Shown here piece after piece: positions 33,971 through 41,886 of a stretch of DNA of 46,709 nucleotides. Source of the DNA: Thermoanaerobaculia bacterium (GTDB lineage Bacteria; Acidobacteriota; Thermoanaerobaculia; UBA5066); contig JAJVIN010000066.1 of NCBI GenBank assembly GCA_022071945.1, forward strand, positions 1 to 46,709. Direction: 5' to 3'. The first letter of the stretch is position 1, and every line of letters starts with the position of its first letter. The notes beneath the pieces are model-generated. The model did not search any database. It saw nothing but the letters and a program-made list of their open reading frames with translations, and had not been told where the DNA came from. The position numbers were made by a program, and so were the translations under genes.

Positions 33971-34785
33971 AGATGAACTTGCGAAAAACCCTGATCTCAC
34001 AGACCCTGCTGGCCCTCGTCCTCGCGGTGACCGGGTGCCGGGTGTTCACGCCAAAGCCGGTCGACGAGAACCCGAATCCCTCGGTCGCGGACCTGGTCGA
34101 CTACAGAAACGGCCTCGCGCTTCTGCGGGAAGGCCGGGCCGACGAGGCCCTCATCGTCCTGCAACGTGCCCGGGTGAGCTACCCCTCGAGCGCCGAGGTC
34201 GCCAACGCCCTCGGGCTGGTTCTTCTCTACAAGAAGGACTACCCCCGCGCCATCAAGCAATTCACCGACGCCCTCGCAATCGACGGCAAGCTCGTGGAAG
34301 CCCTCAACAACAGGGGAGTGGCGTTCATGGAGATGGGAGATCTCGCCAAGGCCGAGACCGACTTCGAAGCGCTCCTCGATGGGCCGCAAGGACGGGAGAA
34401 GGTGAACGCGCGCTTCAATGTGTCGATTCTCAGATCCAAGCAGCACCTCTGGCAGGAGGCGGAGACCGGGTTCTCGCTCGTCCTTGCGGATGATGCGGGC
34501 TACATGAAGGCCTACCGCGAGCGGGGCCTGGCCCGGTTCCAGCTCGACGACTTCACGGGGGCCCTGGACGACCTCCTGAGGTACCTGAAAGTCGATCAGA
34601 AGGATCCCCAGGCTCACTACTACGCGGCTCTCTGCATGGTCACCAAGGGCCGGAGGGACCTGGCGGTGAAGTACTTGGAAAAGACCGTGGAACTCGCCCC
34701 CGACAGCGAAGAGGGGAAAAAAGCGCGCCGGTTCCTCGAAGGGGAGACCTACTCGCCGCAGGCCCGGCCGGAGGATAAGAGATGA
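33967..34785 (+). CDS. TPR-repeat lipoprotein
   Basis: 272 residues with a lipoprotein signal (lipobox AVTGC, Cys23 or so) and about five tetratricopeptide repeats (for example AEVANALGLVLLYKKDYPRAIKQF and KLVEALNNRGVAFMEMGDLA). It resembles the PilF/PilW class of TPR lipoproteins in plan, but similarity is to the repeat only, so a pilus role is not claimed. The start overlaps the HD-GYP stop as ATGA, and its own stop overlaps the roadblock gene the same way. It is expected to act in the periplasm as a scaffold. Confidence 0.85.
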   Translation: MKMNLRKTLISQTLLALVLAVTGCRVFTPKPVDENPNPSVADLVDYRNGLALLREGRADEALIVLQRARVSYPSSAEVANALGLVLLYKKDYPRAIKQFTDALAIDGKLVEALNNRGVAFMEMGDLAKAETDFEALLDGPQGREKVNARFNVSILRSKQHLWQEAETGFSLVLADDAGYMKAYRERGLARFQLDDFTGALDDLLRYLKVDQKDPQAHYYAALCMVTKGRRDLAVKYLEKTVELAPDSEEGKKARRFLEGETYSPQARPEDKR

Positions 34786-35132
34786 GCTTCCGTGGCGCCC
34801 TGGATCCGCTCCTCGAAGTTCCCGGAGTTCTGGCCACGGCCTTTTTCGATGCCGACGGGCAGCCGATGACCCTTGCGGGCGACGCCGCCCTCATCGAGCT
34901 GGCCGGCGCGTACCAGTCGGTCTGGCTCGAGAAGCTGGCGGCGGCGTGCGACCAGTCGGCCCTGGGGAATCTCGAGGAACTCCGGTTCGACTTCGATCGG
35001 GCCTCGATGTACGTCGTGCGGCTTCCGGAGGGCTTCTTCATCCTCGTGCTCATGGCGCACGGAGCCGCCGTGTGGGAGCTGAAGAACCGCCTCACCGGCG
35101 TCGTGAAGCGTCTGGCGAAAGAGATGATTTGA
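34782..35132 (+). CDS. Roadblock/LC7 domain protein (MglB-like fold)
   Basis: 116 residues, a single Roadblock/LC7 domain: FRGALDPLLEVPGVLATAFFDADG, central helix AYQSVWLEKLAAAC and FFILVLMAHG. Such domains dimerise and regulate small Ras-like GTPases, as MglB does for MglA in cell polarity. No MglA-like GTPase is adjacent; the nearest GTPase is FtsY, whose gene it overlaps by one base (TGATG). The partner could be encoded elsewhere, or it may act with the HD-GYP and TPR proteins of the same operon. Confidence 0.82.
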   Translation: MSFRGALDPLLEVPGVLATAFFDADGQPMTLAGDAALIELAGAYQSVWLEKLAAACDQSALGNLEELRFDFDRASMYVVRLPEGFFILVLMAHGAAVWELKNRLTGVVKRLAKEMI

Positions 35133-36082
35133 TGTCCACGGACACTCCTCAGAAGAAGGGGCTCCTCGCGAAGCTTAAGCGAGGCCTCTTCATGACCCAC
35201 ACCGAGCTCATCAGCCGGGTTGGTGGGGCGATCAAGACGAAGCTCGGTCCGGACCCCCGCGCGCTGGAGGCCCTGGAAGAAGCCTTGATCGCGGCGGATG
35301 TCGGGCCGGCGACGGCCCTCGAGCTCGTCTCCGCCGTGAAGGCCGCGGTCAAGGACGAGGCGGGCCGTAAGGGGCAGGAAGACATCGATCTCGTCAAGAA
35401 CGTCCTGAAGGCCGAGATCGAGAGGCGCCTGACGGCCTCGACGTCCCCGCCCGCCGTTCCTGCCGGGGTCCCGAAAGTCCTCCTGATGGTCGGCGTGAAC
35501 GGAACCGGCAAGACCACGACGACGGCCAAGCTGGCCGCTCGCGCCTCCCAGAGCGGCCAGACTGTCCTGCTGGCGGCCGCCGATACGTTCCGGGCAGCCG
35601 CCATCGACCAGCTCCAAGTCTGGGGAGACCGGCTCGGGATCACCGTCATCAAGCACCGGCCGGGCGCCGACCCCGCGGCCGTCGTCCACGACGCGTGTAC
35701 GGCGGCCCGGAACAGAAAGGCCGACTGCGTCTTCGTCGACACCGCCGGACGCCTGCAGACGAAGACGAATCTCATGGAAGAGCTCGCGAAGATAAGGCGG
35801 ATCGCCGGCCGGGAAATTCCGGGCGCTCCTCACGAGGTCCTCCTGGTGCTCGACGCCGTCATCGGATTGAACGGGCTCTCCCAGGCGCGCGAGTTCACGA
35901 AGTCGGCCGGAGTGACCGGTCTCGTCCTGACGAAGATGGATGGGACGGCCAAGGGCGGCGTCATTCTCGCCATCGTCAGGGAGCTTCAGATTCCCGTGAA
36001 GTACATCGGCGTCGGCGAGACGGTCGAGGACCTCCTGGACTTCGACGCCCGGGCCTTCGCGGAGGCGGTCGTCGATGGCTGA
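35132..36082 (+). CDS. ftsY: Signal recognition particle receptor FtsY
   Basis: 316 residues. The NG domain is complete: a helical N domain, G1 [15 protein letters not shown], an insertion-box [12 protein letters not shown]3 DTAGRLQ, G4 [10 protein letters not shown] and the closing [13 protein letters not shown]. The N-terminal acidic A domain is very short, so membrane binding probably relies on the basic amphipathic N-terminal helix ([13 protein letters not shown]). FtsY docks SRP-ribosome complexes at the inner membrane. [15 protein letters not shown] replaces the common DATTGQNALNQA, a mild variation. Its end overlaps ribD by 8 nt. Confidence 0.95.
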   Translation: MSTDTPQKKGLLAKLKRGLFMTHTELISRVGGAIKTKLGPDPRALEALEEALIAADVGPATALELVSAVKAAVKDEAGRKGQEDIDLVKNVLKAEIERRLTASTSPPAVPAGVPKVLLMVGVNGTGKTTTTAKLAARASQSGQTVLLAAADTFRAAAIDQLQVWGDRLGITVIKHRPGADPAAVVHDACTAARNRKADCVFVDTAGRLQTKTNLMEELAKIRRIAGREIPGAPHEVLLVLDAVIGLNGLSQAREFTKSAGVTGLVLTKMDGTAKGGVILAIVRELQIPVKYIGVGETVEDLLDFDARAFAEAVVDG

Positions 36083-37181
36083 CAGCGAGGAAGCACTCTG
36101 GCGCCGCGTCTTCGAGCTGGCGGAAAAGGGGCGCTATTCGACGTCTCCCAACCCCCGTGTCGGGGCCGTGCTCGTCTCTCCCGAGGGGGAGATCGTGGGA
36201 GAAGGCTTCCACGAAAGGGCCGGGGATCCGCACGCGGAGGTGCACTGCCTCGAGCAGGCGGGAGAAAAGGCCCGGGGAGCCACTCTCTACATCAACATCG
36301 AGCCTTGCGCCCATTTCGGCCGGACCCCGCCCTGCGTCGACGCCCTCATCGAGGCCGGGATCGGACGGGTCGTGGCGTCGCTGGAGGACCCGGATCCGAG
36401 GACCTCCGGGAAGGGCTTCCGCAAGCTCGAGGAGGCCGGGATCGAGGTCGACACCGGCTCGCACGCCAACGAGGCGCGGCGGCTCAACGAGGAGTTCATC
36501 GTCTCGGTGAGGCACCAGCGCCCGCACGTTCTCCTGAAGTGGGGAGCGTCCCTGGACGGGAAGATCGCCACCCGCTTCGGCCACTCGCACTGGATCACGA
36601 GCGAGGAGGCCCGCGGGGATTCCATGAAGCTCCGCGAGCAGTGCGACGCGATCCTGGTCGGGGCCGGGACGATCCTCGCGGATGACCCGCAGCTCACGCG
36701 CCGCCTCGGGCGGAACACCTCGATCATCCCGCACAGGAAAATCGTCGTGGACGCCAGGCTCCGGGTCGATCCCGCCGCCCTCGTCTTCAGCCCGGATGTT
36801 CCAGGGGAAGCCTGGCTCGTGACATCCAAGCCCGAGGAGGACCCGGATCTCGTGCCGTTTCGAGAGCGCGGGGTCAACGTGCTCTCTCTGCCGGATGGTC
36901 CGACGCGCGTCGACCTGAAGGCGCTTCTGTCCTACCTCCACAGGCTCGAGGTCCGTTCGCTCCTCGTCGAGGGGGGCGGGACGACGGCCTGGAACTTCCT
37001 GGATGCCGGTCTCGTCGACCGCGTCGTCGCCTACATCGCTCCCATCCTGATCGGGGGCGAGACGGCGCCCGGACCGATCCGCGGAGACGGAGTTCCGGAG
37101 TTGAAGCTCGCGAGGCGCCTGATGGGTCTCGAGGTGTCCACGATTGGTCCCGACGTGAGGATCTCGGGACGGATCGCGTAG
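36075..37181 (+). CDS. ribD: Bifunctional riboflavin deaminase/reductase
   Basis: 368 residues. N-terminal deaminase with zinc site HAE (53-55), and PC(78)AHFGRTPPC(87), then the reductase domain (from about 148, LKWGASLDGKIATRFG and AILVGAGTILADDPQLT). It carries out the second and third steps of riboflavin synthesis from GTP. Overlaps ftsY by 8 nt and is followed 5 nt later by ribE. No FMN riboswitch precedes it because it sits inside the operon. ribBA and ribH are not in the window. Confidence 0.95.
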   Translation: MADSEEALWRRVFELAEKGRYSTSPNPRVGAVLVSPEGEIVGEGFHERAGDPHAEVHCLEQAGEKARGATLYINIEPCAHFGRTPPCVDALIEAGIGRVVASLEDPDPRTSGKGFRKLEEAGIEVDTGSHANEARRLNEEFIVSVRHQRPHVLLKWGASLDGKIATRFGHSHWITSEEARGDSMKLREQCDAILVGAGTILADDPQLTRRLGRNTSIIPHRKIVVDARLRVDPAALVFSPDVPGEAWLVTSKPEEDPDLVPFRERGVNVLSLPDGPTRVDLKALLSYLHRLEVRSLLVEGGGTTAWNFLDAGLVDRVVAYIAPILIGGETAPGPIRGDGVPELKLARRLMGLEVSTIGPDVRISGRIA

Positions 37182-37186
37182 GGAAC

Positions 37187-37846
37187 GTGTTCACCGGGCT
37201 CATCGAGGCGGTCGTCCCGGTTATCGCGCTGAAGCGGCAGGGCGGCGGAGCTGTTCTCGAAGTCGAGCTCCCGGCGAGTTTCGATGATGTCCGCAAGGGG
37301 GACAGCATCTCTGTCTCGGGGGTTTGCCTGACGGTCCTGGGGCCGGTGGGGGGGACGTCCCTTCGGTTCGACGTGTCGGCCGAGTCGCTGTCGCGCTCCA
37401 CGATTTCGGATCTGCGATCAACCAGCCGGGTCAACCTCGAACGGGCGCTCATGGCCGGGGCGAGGCTTGGCGGGCACATCGTGGCGGGCCACGTGGACGC
37501 GACCGCGCGCGTCCTCGGCATCGAGCGATCGGGAGAGTTCTGGACGGTCTGGGTCGAGCTCCAGCCGTCGTTCGAAAGGTATGTCGTGGAGAAGGGCTCG
37601 ATCGCGCTCGACGGCGTCTCGCTCACGGTCGCGCGGCTCGAGCCCGACCGGTTTTCGGTCGCGGTGATTCCAGAGACGTACCGGGCGACGAATATGCCGG
37701 GCTGGCAGCCGGGGACGCTCGTGAATGTCGAGGTGGACATCGTGGGGAAGTACGTCGAGAGGCTGCTCGGCGCGTATCGGACGGAGATTCCCGCCGCACC
37801 CAGTACGAGCTCGGATGACCGCCTGAGGGACCTCCTGGGGGGCTAG
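37187..37846 (+). CDS. ribE: Riboflavin synthase alpha subunit
   Basis: 219 residues made of two similar lumazine-binding barrels (about 1-95 and 96-195). Signatures: MFTGLIEAV at the N-terminus, GDSISVSGVCLTV in barrel one and GHVDATARV then KGSIALDGVSLTV in barrel two. It dismutates two 6,7-dimethyl-8-ribityllumazine molecules to riboflavin, working as a trimer. GTG start, 5 nt after ribD. The last 20 residues are Ser/Arg-rich and variable. Confidence 0.94.
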   Translation: MFTGLIEAVVPVIALKRQGGGAVLEVELPASFDDVRKGDSISVSGVCLTVLGPVGGTSLRFDVSAESLSRSTISDLRSTSRVNLERALMAGARLGGHIVAGHVDATARVLGIERSGEFWTVWVELQPSFERYVVEKGSIALDGVSLTVARLEPDRFSVAVIPETYRATNMPGWQPGTLVNVEVDIVGKYVERLLGAYRTEIPAAPSTSSDDRLRDLLGG

Positions 37847-37863
37847 GCTCCCGGGCTTCTCGG

Positions 37864-38985
37864 ATGCCGCCGGCCGGGGCCTACATCCACGTTCCGTACT
37901 GCGCGCACCGCTGCACGTACTGTTCGTTCGTCGCCCTGACGGACCGCGGGACGGAAGAGGCCTACTTCGATGCGGTGGAGCGCGAGATCGTCGCCCGGCG
38001 TGACGAGGTGATGGGGCCGCTCGACACCGTCTATTTCGGCGGGGGCACGCCGAGCTTCGTCGCCGCACGCCGGCTCGGGTCCGTGCTGGGGCACCTTCGT
38101 GACCTGATGGGAGTCGAATCCTCGGCGGAGGTCACGGTCGAGTGCAACCCAGACGACCTCTCGGGCGAGAAGCTCGCACAGCTCGTGGATCTGGGTGTCA
38201 ACCGGATCTCGATCGGGGTGCAGTCGCTTCACGACTCGGAGCTCGTCTGGCTCGAGCGGCGTCACGATGCCGCGTCCGCCAGGCGTGCCGTGTCTGAGGT
38301 GGTCGAACGAGTGGGCAACGTCTCCGCGGACGTGATGATCGGGATTCCGGGGCAGAGCGGGAGGACTCTTGCCGAGACGGTCCGGAGCCTCGTGGACCTT
38401 GGCGTGACGCACGTCTCGGCCTACCTCCTCGAAATCGAGAAGGCGCCTCGTCTGGTGAAGCTGAAGGGAGACCAGCCCGAACTCTTTCCGGACGACGACG
38501 ATGCGGCGGACCGATGGCTCGATGTGGACGGCTGTCTCGAATCACGGGGGCTCGTCCGCTACGAGTTCTCGAACTGGGCCCGGCCCGGATTCGAGAGCCG
38601 GCACAACCTGAAGTACTGGCTGAGGTGGCCCACAATCGGGTTCGGAGTGTCGGCCCACTCTTTTGATGGCCAAACGAGGCGGGCGAACTCGGGTTCGACA
38701 GTCGAATACATCAGGAAGGTGGGCGAGTCAGGAGTCGCGGTCGTGAGCGAGACCATGCTCGAGGGCCTCGCGGCAGAAAAGGAAGCGGTGCTTCTGGGGC
38801 TGAGGCTCCGGGATGGAGTGGAAGAGGCTCAGTTCGATGCGTTGTTTCCGAAGCTTGCGCCTTCGGACCGGGATCAACTGGAGACGGCGTTCATGTACCG
38901 CTTGCTCGAGCGGGCCAAGGGGCGTGTGAGGCTGACAGGGGACGGACTTCTCGTCTCCAACGAGATCTTCTCGGCGCTGGTGTAG
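37864..38985 (+). CDS. hemW: Radical-SAM heme chaperone HemW
   Basis: 373 residues. The radical SAM cluster motif is C13-x3-C17-x2-C20 (CAHRCTYC), followed by YFGGGTPS and ECNPDDL, then the HemW C-terminal domain (YEFSNWARPGFESRHNLKYW). HemW binds heme and inserts it into respiratory enzymes; it lacks the N-terminal extension that marks HemN, so it is not an oxygen-independent coproporphyrinogen oxidase. A demand for heme insertion fits the cytochromes upstream. It is the last gene of the operon. A decayed copy of its central part lies at 41506-41609. Confidence 0.92.
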   Translation: MPPAGAYIHVPYCAHRCTYCSFVALTDRGTEEAYFDAVEREIVARRDEVMGPLDTVYFGGGTPSFVAARRLGSVLGHLRDLMGVESSAEVTVECNPDDLSGEKLAQLVDLGVNRISIGVQSLHDSELVWLERRHDAASARRAVSEVVERVGNVSADVMIGIPGQSGRTLAETVRSLVDLGVTHVSAYLLEIEKAPRLVKLKGDQPELFPDDDDAADRWLDVDGCLESRGLVRYEFSNWARPGFESRHNLKYWLRWPTIGFGVSAHSFDGQTRRANSGSTVEYIRKVGESGVAVVSETMLEGLAAEKEAVLLGLRLRDGVEEAQFDALFPKLAPSDRDQLETAFMYRLLERAKGRVRLTGDGLLVSNEIFSALV

Positions 38986-39174
38986 GGGGCGGACCATGCG
39001 GGCTCGACCAGAGGCGGGTGGCTCGGAGGAGGGGCGTCTGTAGGATTCCGTCTTCGGGGACCGCGTGGTTCGGTCAACCGGAGAGTGCGACCAAGGACCC
39101 GGCGCTGCACCTTCTGGCCTGGGGCCAGGTCGGGAGCCCCAAGAGCTCTCCCGAGTCCTGCCGCCTGCCATGGC

Positions 39175-39616
39175 TCAGGGTTTCAGGAGTTCCAGATCAA
39201 GTCCCGGAAACCGCAAGAAGTCGCGGTCGAACGTCACCATCCGCAGACCGCCCGCCATCGCGAAGGCGGCGAGGTAGGCATCGGTCCAGGGAACGCCATC
39301 CCAAGCCGGGCCGGAGCTGATTTGGCGGAAGAGCGCTTCGATTTCGGGGGGGCTCTGGGGCAAGCCGAAAGCGGTCGTCGGCGAAGAATTCATCGATCAC
39401 GAGCCAGGCTTCCCCTGGCGGAACGGTGTCCTCCTTCATCACGGCCGCGTTCGTCAACAGACGGAGGAGCCCCATCTGCGCGACGCGGCAAATCACGGCC
39501 GAGCCCGGCGTGCCGATCAACGAGTCGAACCAGCTGACGGCTCTGCGTGCATGCGCATGACGTTCGTGGGCGAGGGCGAGCAGGAGATTGACGTCACACA
39601 GGTGTCTTCTTTTCAT
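39175..39616 (-). pseudogene. VapC-like PIN toxin disrupted by a frameshift in a seven-base homopolymer
   Basis: The first two thirds (MKRRHLCDVNLLLALAHERH to DEFFADDRFRLAPEPP) and the last third (EIEALFRQISSGPAWDGVPW, TDAYLAAFAMAGG, VTFDRDFLRFPGLDLELL) are in two frames. Removing one base from the G7 run at 39346-39352 (C7 on the coding strand) gives one 146-residue PIN protein with all its acidic metal ligands: Asp8, the TD pair and TFDRDF. PIN toxins are Mg2+-dependent RNases. The break may be a true inactivation, a reversible slippage or a sequencing error. The start overlaps the antitoxin gene by 23 nt. Confidence 0.75.
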
Positions 39617-39848
39617 TCGTCTCTTCGCCCTGAAGAAGCCTCTCGATCTCCCGGTTAGTCAGGTGCAGCGTTCGGGGAGCCTGGCTCTTCAGGACCGGGA
39701 AACTCCGCCTCGCTCCGGGTCCTTCTCGGAGCCCGAGTTCGCGTTCCACCGCGGTTCTGACGAACTCCTTCAACGAGATGCCCTTCTCGATGGCTCGGAC
39801 CTTGGCTTCTTTCAGAAGGGCATCGGGCCATTCGATCGTCGTGCGCAT
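39594..39848 (-). CDS. VapB-like ribbon-helix-helix antitoxin
   Basis: 84 residues from the ATG at 39848. N-terminal ribbon-helix-helix DNA-binding domain (RTTIEWPDALLKEAKVRAIE, then ISLKEFVRTAVERELG) with a disordered charged C-terminal half that should wrap the toxin. In such pairs the antitoxin neutralises the PIN RNase and represses the operon. It overlaps the toxin start by 23 nt. No good RBS is seen. An in-frame TTG lies one codon earlier. The paired toxin is frameshifted, so this antitoxin may be an orphan. Confidence 0.78.
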   Translation of the reverse strand: MRTTIEWPDALLKEAKVRAIEKGISLKEFVRTAVERELGLREGPGARRSFPVLKSQAPRTLHLTNREIERLLQGEETNEKKTPV

Positions 39849-40236
39849 CAAGGCGCATTAGCACAAAAGCACTGCCGTGCGGACGAGCCCGGGAACGTGA
39901 GTTGGACCGCCGGGAAGGGTGAGCCATCAATCCCCCTCTTTTGTAAAGAGGGGGTGGGGGGAGTTAGAGGGTGATCGAAGGCGAGCCCCTGATCCTAGAA
40001 GGGGCAGGTACATAGAAATAGAGAACCGGTCTCAGCACCAGCGGTTGTTCTCGAATTGGACGGACAGCCTTCGCCTTTCTGTCGACGGGATCTCGAGAAC
40101 GCTCTACTGACGAAGACCTCGGAGGGGGGCGCGGCATAGAATGTTCCGTCCAAACGTGGACGAAGACGGTCTCACGTTGATCCACAGGAAGGCCCACCAA
40201 TTCCACGGATTTGCCATCGGGGGAGAAGGAGCTTTC
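39849..40236. other. 388-nt non-coding gap between vapB and the DUF7948-like gene
   Basis: No gene is supported. It contains the 10-bp hairpin at 39932-39954, the vapB upstream region, and a weak inverted repeat CGTCCA-AACG-TGGACG (40146-40161). An upstream open extension of the DUF7948-like frame back to 40141 has no RBS. Sequence is otherwise unremarkable. Confidence 0.5.
39932..39954. repeat. REP-like palindrome
   Basis: CCCCCTCTTT, loop TGT, AAAGAGGGGG: a perfect 10-bp stem upstream of vapB on its non-coding side. No T-tract that would mark a terminator for an adjacent gene end. It resembles the other short GC palindromes of the window. Confidence 0.5.
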
Positions 40237-40587
40237 ATGCCGTTCCAGAGTCTGCGCAGCATCATCGCGGTCGTACTCGTATCAACGGCTCTTGCCGCCG
40301 GCACGGTTTCGAGAACGGAAGAGGAGGGGGCTTCGGCCTCGGCCACGTTCGGCAAGATCCCGCTCTACTTCGAGCCGAACCTCGGCCAAGGTCCTGCCGG
40401 GACTGAGTTCCTGGCGCGTGGCGAGAACTACCTGGCGCTCGTCACATCCGAGGGGGTCATGTTGCAGCTGCGATCGGGCAGCTGCGGCGGGAGCGAGCGC
40501 AAGGGGCCGATGAACCGCGAGGCAGAGCGCTCCCTGTCCGGGGCGAACCCGCTCTCCCATCCTGGATCCGGTACGACGTGGGCGTGA
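40237..40587 (+). pseudogene. Orphan N-terminal module of a DUF7948/SBBP-type secreted protein, truncated
   Basis: From the ATG at 40237 (AAGGAG 5 nt upstream) the frame encodes a signal peptide (SIIAVVLVSTALAAG) and a domain reading FGKIPLYFEPNLGQ, then EFLARGENYLALVTSEGVML. This is the conserved opening of large bacterial SBBP/beta-propeller secreted proteins (DUF7948). It then degenerates and stops at 40587, after 116 residues, where such proteins normally run for several hundred. Eighteen nt before the stop the sequence becomes a copy of the SLH module found at 46148 onwards, out of frame with this one. It looks like the product of a fusion or deletion. Confidence 0.65.
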
Positions 40588-41130
40588 CGCTCTCGGGGAT
40601 CGAGGAAGGCCGCCTCTTGCAGGCGATGGCACTGCGGGCATTCACGGACGTGACGGAGACCGACTACTACTATCTGTCATCGGCGCGGATGGCGGATGCT
40701 GGGATCATGGAGCCGGATTTCAACACCTCCGCGCTCGGACCTCAGTTCTCGCCCTCGACGAACGTCCCGAGGGCGCTGATGGCGGAGTACCTGGCAAAGA
40801 GCTACCAGTACTGGCGGGACCGGACGACGGCGCTGCCTTCGGCGACGTGCACGCCGAGCGGAGCGGGATCGACGGACTTCCCGGATGTGCCGTGCAGCCA
40901 CCCCAACTGGCTGGCGATTCACTGGATCAAGGTATGGGGCGTGACGCAAGGATCCCCGTGTGCCCAGGGGTTGTGCTTCTACCCCGGCAACAATGTGACG
41001 CGTGCGGAAATGGTGACGTTCATCGAGCGGCTGCGGCAGACGGGAGTCCTCAACACGCTTCTGTCGACGGTGGGCGAGACGGATCCGGGCTGTGCGGTCG
41101 CCTACCCGGCATGCAAGGGGTGGACTGACG
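40569..41130 (+). repeat. SLH-module duplication, copy A
   Basis: 562 nt aligned without gaps to 46148-46709 (offset 5579). The first 435 nt differ at about 27 positions by eye (near 94% identity), nearly all silent or conservative; the last 127 nt (41004-41130) are identical to 46583-46709. Copy A starts abruptly at CGGTACGACG, where the upstream sequence stops matching copy B. Confidence 0.9.
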
Positions 41131-41318
41131 CCGGTGGCGCAATGGACGTATCTGGGTGGCCGCGCCGCGAAGCGAACCTGGCCTTCCAGGACCGGATCAC
41201 CGCCGGCTGTTCGGGGACTCCCGGGAACAACCTGAAGTTCTGTCCGAACGACGTGGTGAGCCGGGCACAGATCGGCGAGTTCCTCGCAAGGACGCTGGGG
41301 CTCGTGCCGATGCCGTAA
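40578..41318 (+). pseudogene. SLH-domain C-terminal module without its N-terminus (copied from the large SLH protein)
   Basis: 246 codons open from a GTG at 40578. It carries three SLH-type repeats: FTDVTETDYYYLSSARMADA, FPDVPCSHPNWLAIHWIKVW with NNVTRAEMVTFIERL, and a final one ending NDVVSRAQIGEFLARTLG. SLH domains tether proteins to cell-wall or envelope polymers. The start has no RBS and no signal peptide. The sequence corresponds to the end of the large protein at 42650, so it also shows how that protein probably finishes, about 63 residues beyond the window edge. Alone it is unlikely to be exported; it may be expressed only by frameshifting from the DUF7948-like frame. Confidence 0.65.
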
Positions 41319-41346
41319 CCCTCATCCGGCGCTGACGCGCCGCCTT

Positions 41347-41364
41347 CTCCCGCGAGTGCGGGAG
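41347..41364. repeat. Short GC palindrome after the SLH fragment
   Basis: CTCCCGC, loop GAGT, GCGGGAG: a 7-bp perfect stem 29 nt beyond the SLH stop and 34 nt before the stronger hairpin at 41398. Confidence 0.4.
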
Positions 41365-41397
41365 GAGGTGAGTGGGAGAAGCAGTCGGGAAACAACC

Positions 41398-41419
41398 GGC
41401 CCCCTCGCGAGAGGGGGCC
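41398..41419 (+). terminator. Probable terminator of the SLH fragment
   Basis: GGCCCCCTC, loop GCGA, GAGGGGGCC: a perfect 9-bp GC stem followed by ATTTCGTTGTGCTT. It lies 80 nt after the SLH stop. Confidence 0.6.
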
Positions 41420-41505
41420 ATTTCGTTGTGCTTCTTCCTTCGTGAGGAACGGGACGTGGAGAACGGGCCTTGACCGGCCGGAACGAGGGGCGGCTTGCTC
41501 GGCCA

Positions 41506-41609
41506 GCTCGATTGGTGTCCGGTCGCTCCACGACGCCGAGAGCGCCAGGCGTGCCGTGCCGGGGGTGGTCGAGCGAGTGGGCAACGTCTCCGTGGACGTG
41601 CTGTTGGGT
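41506..41609 (+). pseudogene. Decayed internal fragment of hemW
   Basis: Translated in frame it reads SIGVRSLHDAESARRAV, then VVERVGNVSVDV. HemW (37864-38985) reads SIGVQSLHD, an 11-residue stretch, then AASARRAV and VVERVGNVSADV. The DNA matches 38208-38345 apart from a 33-nt deletion lying between the direct repeats CACGAC and CACGAT of the parent, plus point changes. It contains no start or stop of its own and ends just before the vapBC operator. Confidence 0.75.
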
Positions 41610-41616
41610 CTGCGGG

Positions 41617-41645
41617 CCGTGCTACACTGAACCCGTGTAGCACGG
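41617..41645 (+). promoter_or_regulatory. Inverted-repeat operator of the second vapBC operon
   Basis: CCGTGCTACAC-N7-GTGTAGCACGG is a perfect 11-bp inverted repeat ending 10 nt before the antitoxin GTG. It contains TACACT (41623-41628), a plausible -10 box; no good -35 is evident. RHH antitoxins repress their own operons at such sites, so this is the likely target of the antitoxin at 41656. Confidence 0.7.
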
Positions 41646-41655
41646 GGGTTGTGCG

Positions 41656-41886
41656 GTGGCGAATCTGACCATAACGATCGAAGATGACCTGCTGAGGCGA
41701 GCGCGAATTCGCGCGGCGCAACTCGGGACTTCTGTCAATGCCGTCCTGCGCGACTTCATTGATTCCTGGGCCGGTGGATCCTCGGACCGGGCGCGAGCGA
41801 TCGCGGCGCTGGTCGAACTCTCCGAGGCGGTGGAAAGCGGCCGGGCGGAGGCGACGTGGACGAGAGAAGACCTTCATGAGAGGTAG
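41656..41886 (+). CDS. RHH antitoxin of an intact VapBC pair
   Basis: 76 residues, GTG start. MANLTITIEDDLLRRARIRAAQ and GTSVNAVLRDFIDSW form a ribbon-helix-helix; the remainder (RAIAALVELSEAVESGRAEATWTREDLHER) is the toxin-wrapping tail. It should neutralise the PIN toxin whose gene overlaps its last 11 nt, and bind the inverted repeat just upstream. Not closely similar to the vapB at 39594, so the two pairs are not recent duplicates. Confidence 0.85.
   Translation: MANLTITIEDDLLRRARIRAAQLGTSVNAVLRDFIDSWAGGSSDRARAIAALVELSEAVESGRAEATWTREDLHER

Noticed and set aside
36075-37846. FMN riboswitch for ribD-ribE
   Set aside because: ribD starts inside the ftsY gene, leaving no leader for an aptamer.
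37864-38985. Oxygen-independent coproporphyrinogen oxidase HemN
   Set aside because: The N-terminal extension of HemN is missing and the protein has the HemW length and C-terminal motif.
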